5,419 nucleotides of DNA. Source: Thermoplasmata archaeon. Lineage in GTDB: Archaea; Thermoplasmatota; Thermoplasmata; Thermoplasmatales; Thermoplasmataceae. A program made the position numbers and the translations under genes. The notes beneath the pieces are model-generated. The model was not told the DNA's origin. It searched no databases and saw only the letters and a program-made list of their open reading frames with translations. The stretch lies in contig JAKBSB010000111.1 in assembly GCA_021845155.1 (NCBI GenBank), positions 1 through 5,419 on the forward strand, written 5' to 3'. Positions within the stretch are counted from its first letter, which is position 1; each line of letters begins with the position of its first letter. This document shows positions 5,380 to 5,419 of this stretch, one piece after another.

Positions 5380-5419
5380 GAAATTGTCAGTGCATCCTTT
5401 GCCTGCCATGCATAGATGT
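5376..5419 (-). CDS. C-terminal end of an unidentified minus-strand gene (partial)
   Basis: From the window edge the minus strand reads IYAWQAKDALTIS followed by TAG at 5378-5376. The other two minus frames are less likely: one stops after ten codons, and the other ends in a cysteine- and glycine-rich tail that runs on into cbiB. The stop interlocks with the cbiB stop in the palindrome CTAG, the same four-base convergent overlap seen at 1469-1472. Thirteen residues are too few to name a family. From its position it may be another cobamide gene, but that is a guess. Confidence 0.4.
   Translation of the reverse strand, partial: IYAWQAKDALTIS

Overview
The window most likely comes from a member of the Thermoplasmatales or a close relative (Euryarchaeota, Thermoplasmata). 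Four things point there: a clear TPP riboswitch, which among archaea is best known from Thermoplasma; AT-rich TATA-like boxes about 25 bases before several start codons, suggesting leaderless transcripts; frequent AGG/AGA arginine codons with moderate GC content; and an archaeal-type cobalamin salvage set including CbiZ. The genus cannot be fixed from the sequence alone.

Layout. Positions 21-103 hold a TPP (THI-box) riboswitch. A possible 31-codon leader ORF (106-201) follows, and its stop codon overlaps the ATG of a 423-residue MFS transporter (201-1472), probably for thiamine or a thiamine precursor. A compact cobamide (vitamin B12) nucleotide-loop and salvage cluster then fills the rest: cobS (minus, 1469-2242), cobD-type threonine-phosphate decarboxylase (plus, 2325-3425), cbiZ (minus, 3432-4097) and cbiB (plus, 4426-5379). 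The last bases hold what looks like the C-terminus of another minus-strand gene (5376-5419).

How the genes work together. CbiZ hydrolyses scavenged adenosylcobinamide to adenosylcobyric acid. CobD makes (R)-1-amino-2-propanol phosphate from threonine phosphate. CbiB joins these two into adenosylcobinamide phosphate. After a guanylyl transfer whose enzyme is not in this window (CobY in archaea), CobS attaches the lower-ligand nucleoside. The transporter belongs to thiamine metabolism through its riboswitch and is probably only a neighbour.

Architecture. All six recognised genes alternate strand (+ - + - + -), so no two recognised genes share an operon. Two of the three convergent pairs overlap by exactly four bases through their stop codons. 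Both divergent gaps contain TATA-like boxes that can be read in either direction. The 328-base gap between cbiZ and cbiB contains a divergent promoter and a minus-strand reading frame, ending just before cbiZ, that looks interrupted by a single-base frameshift. I saw no insertion sequences, CRISPR arrays, tRNAs or rRNAs.
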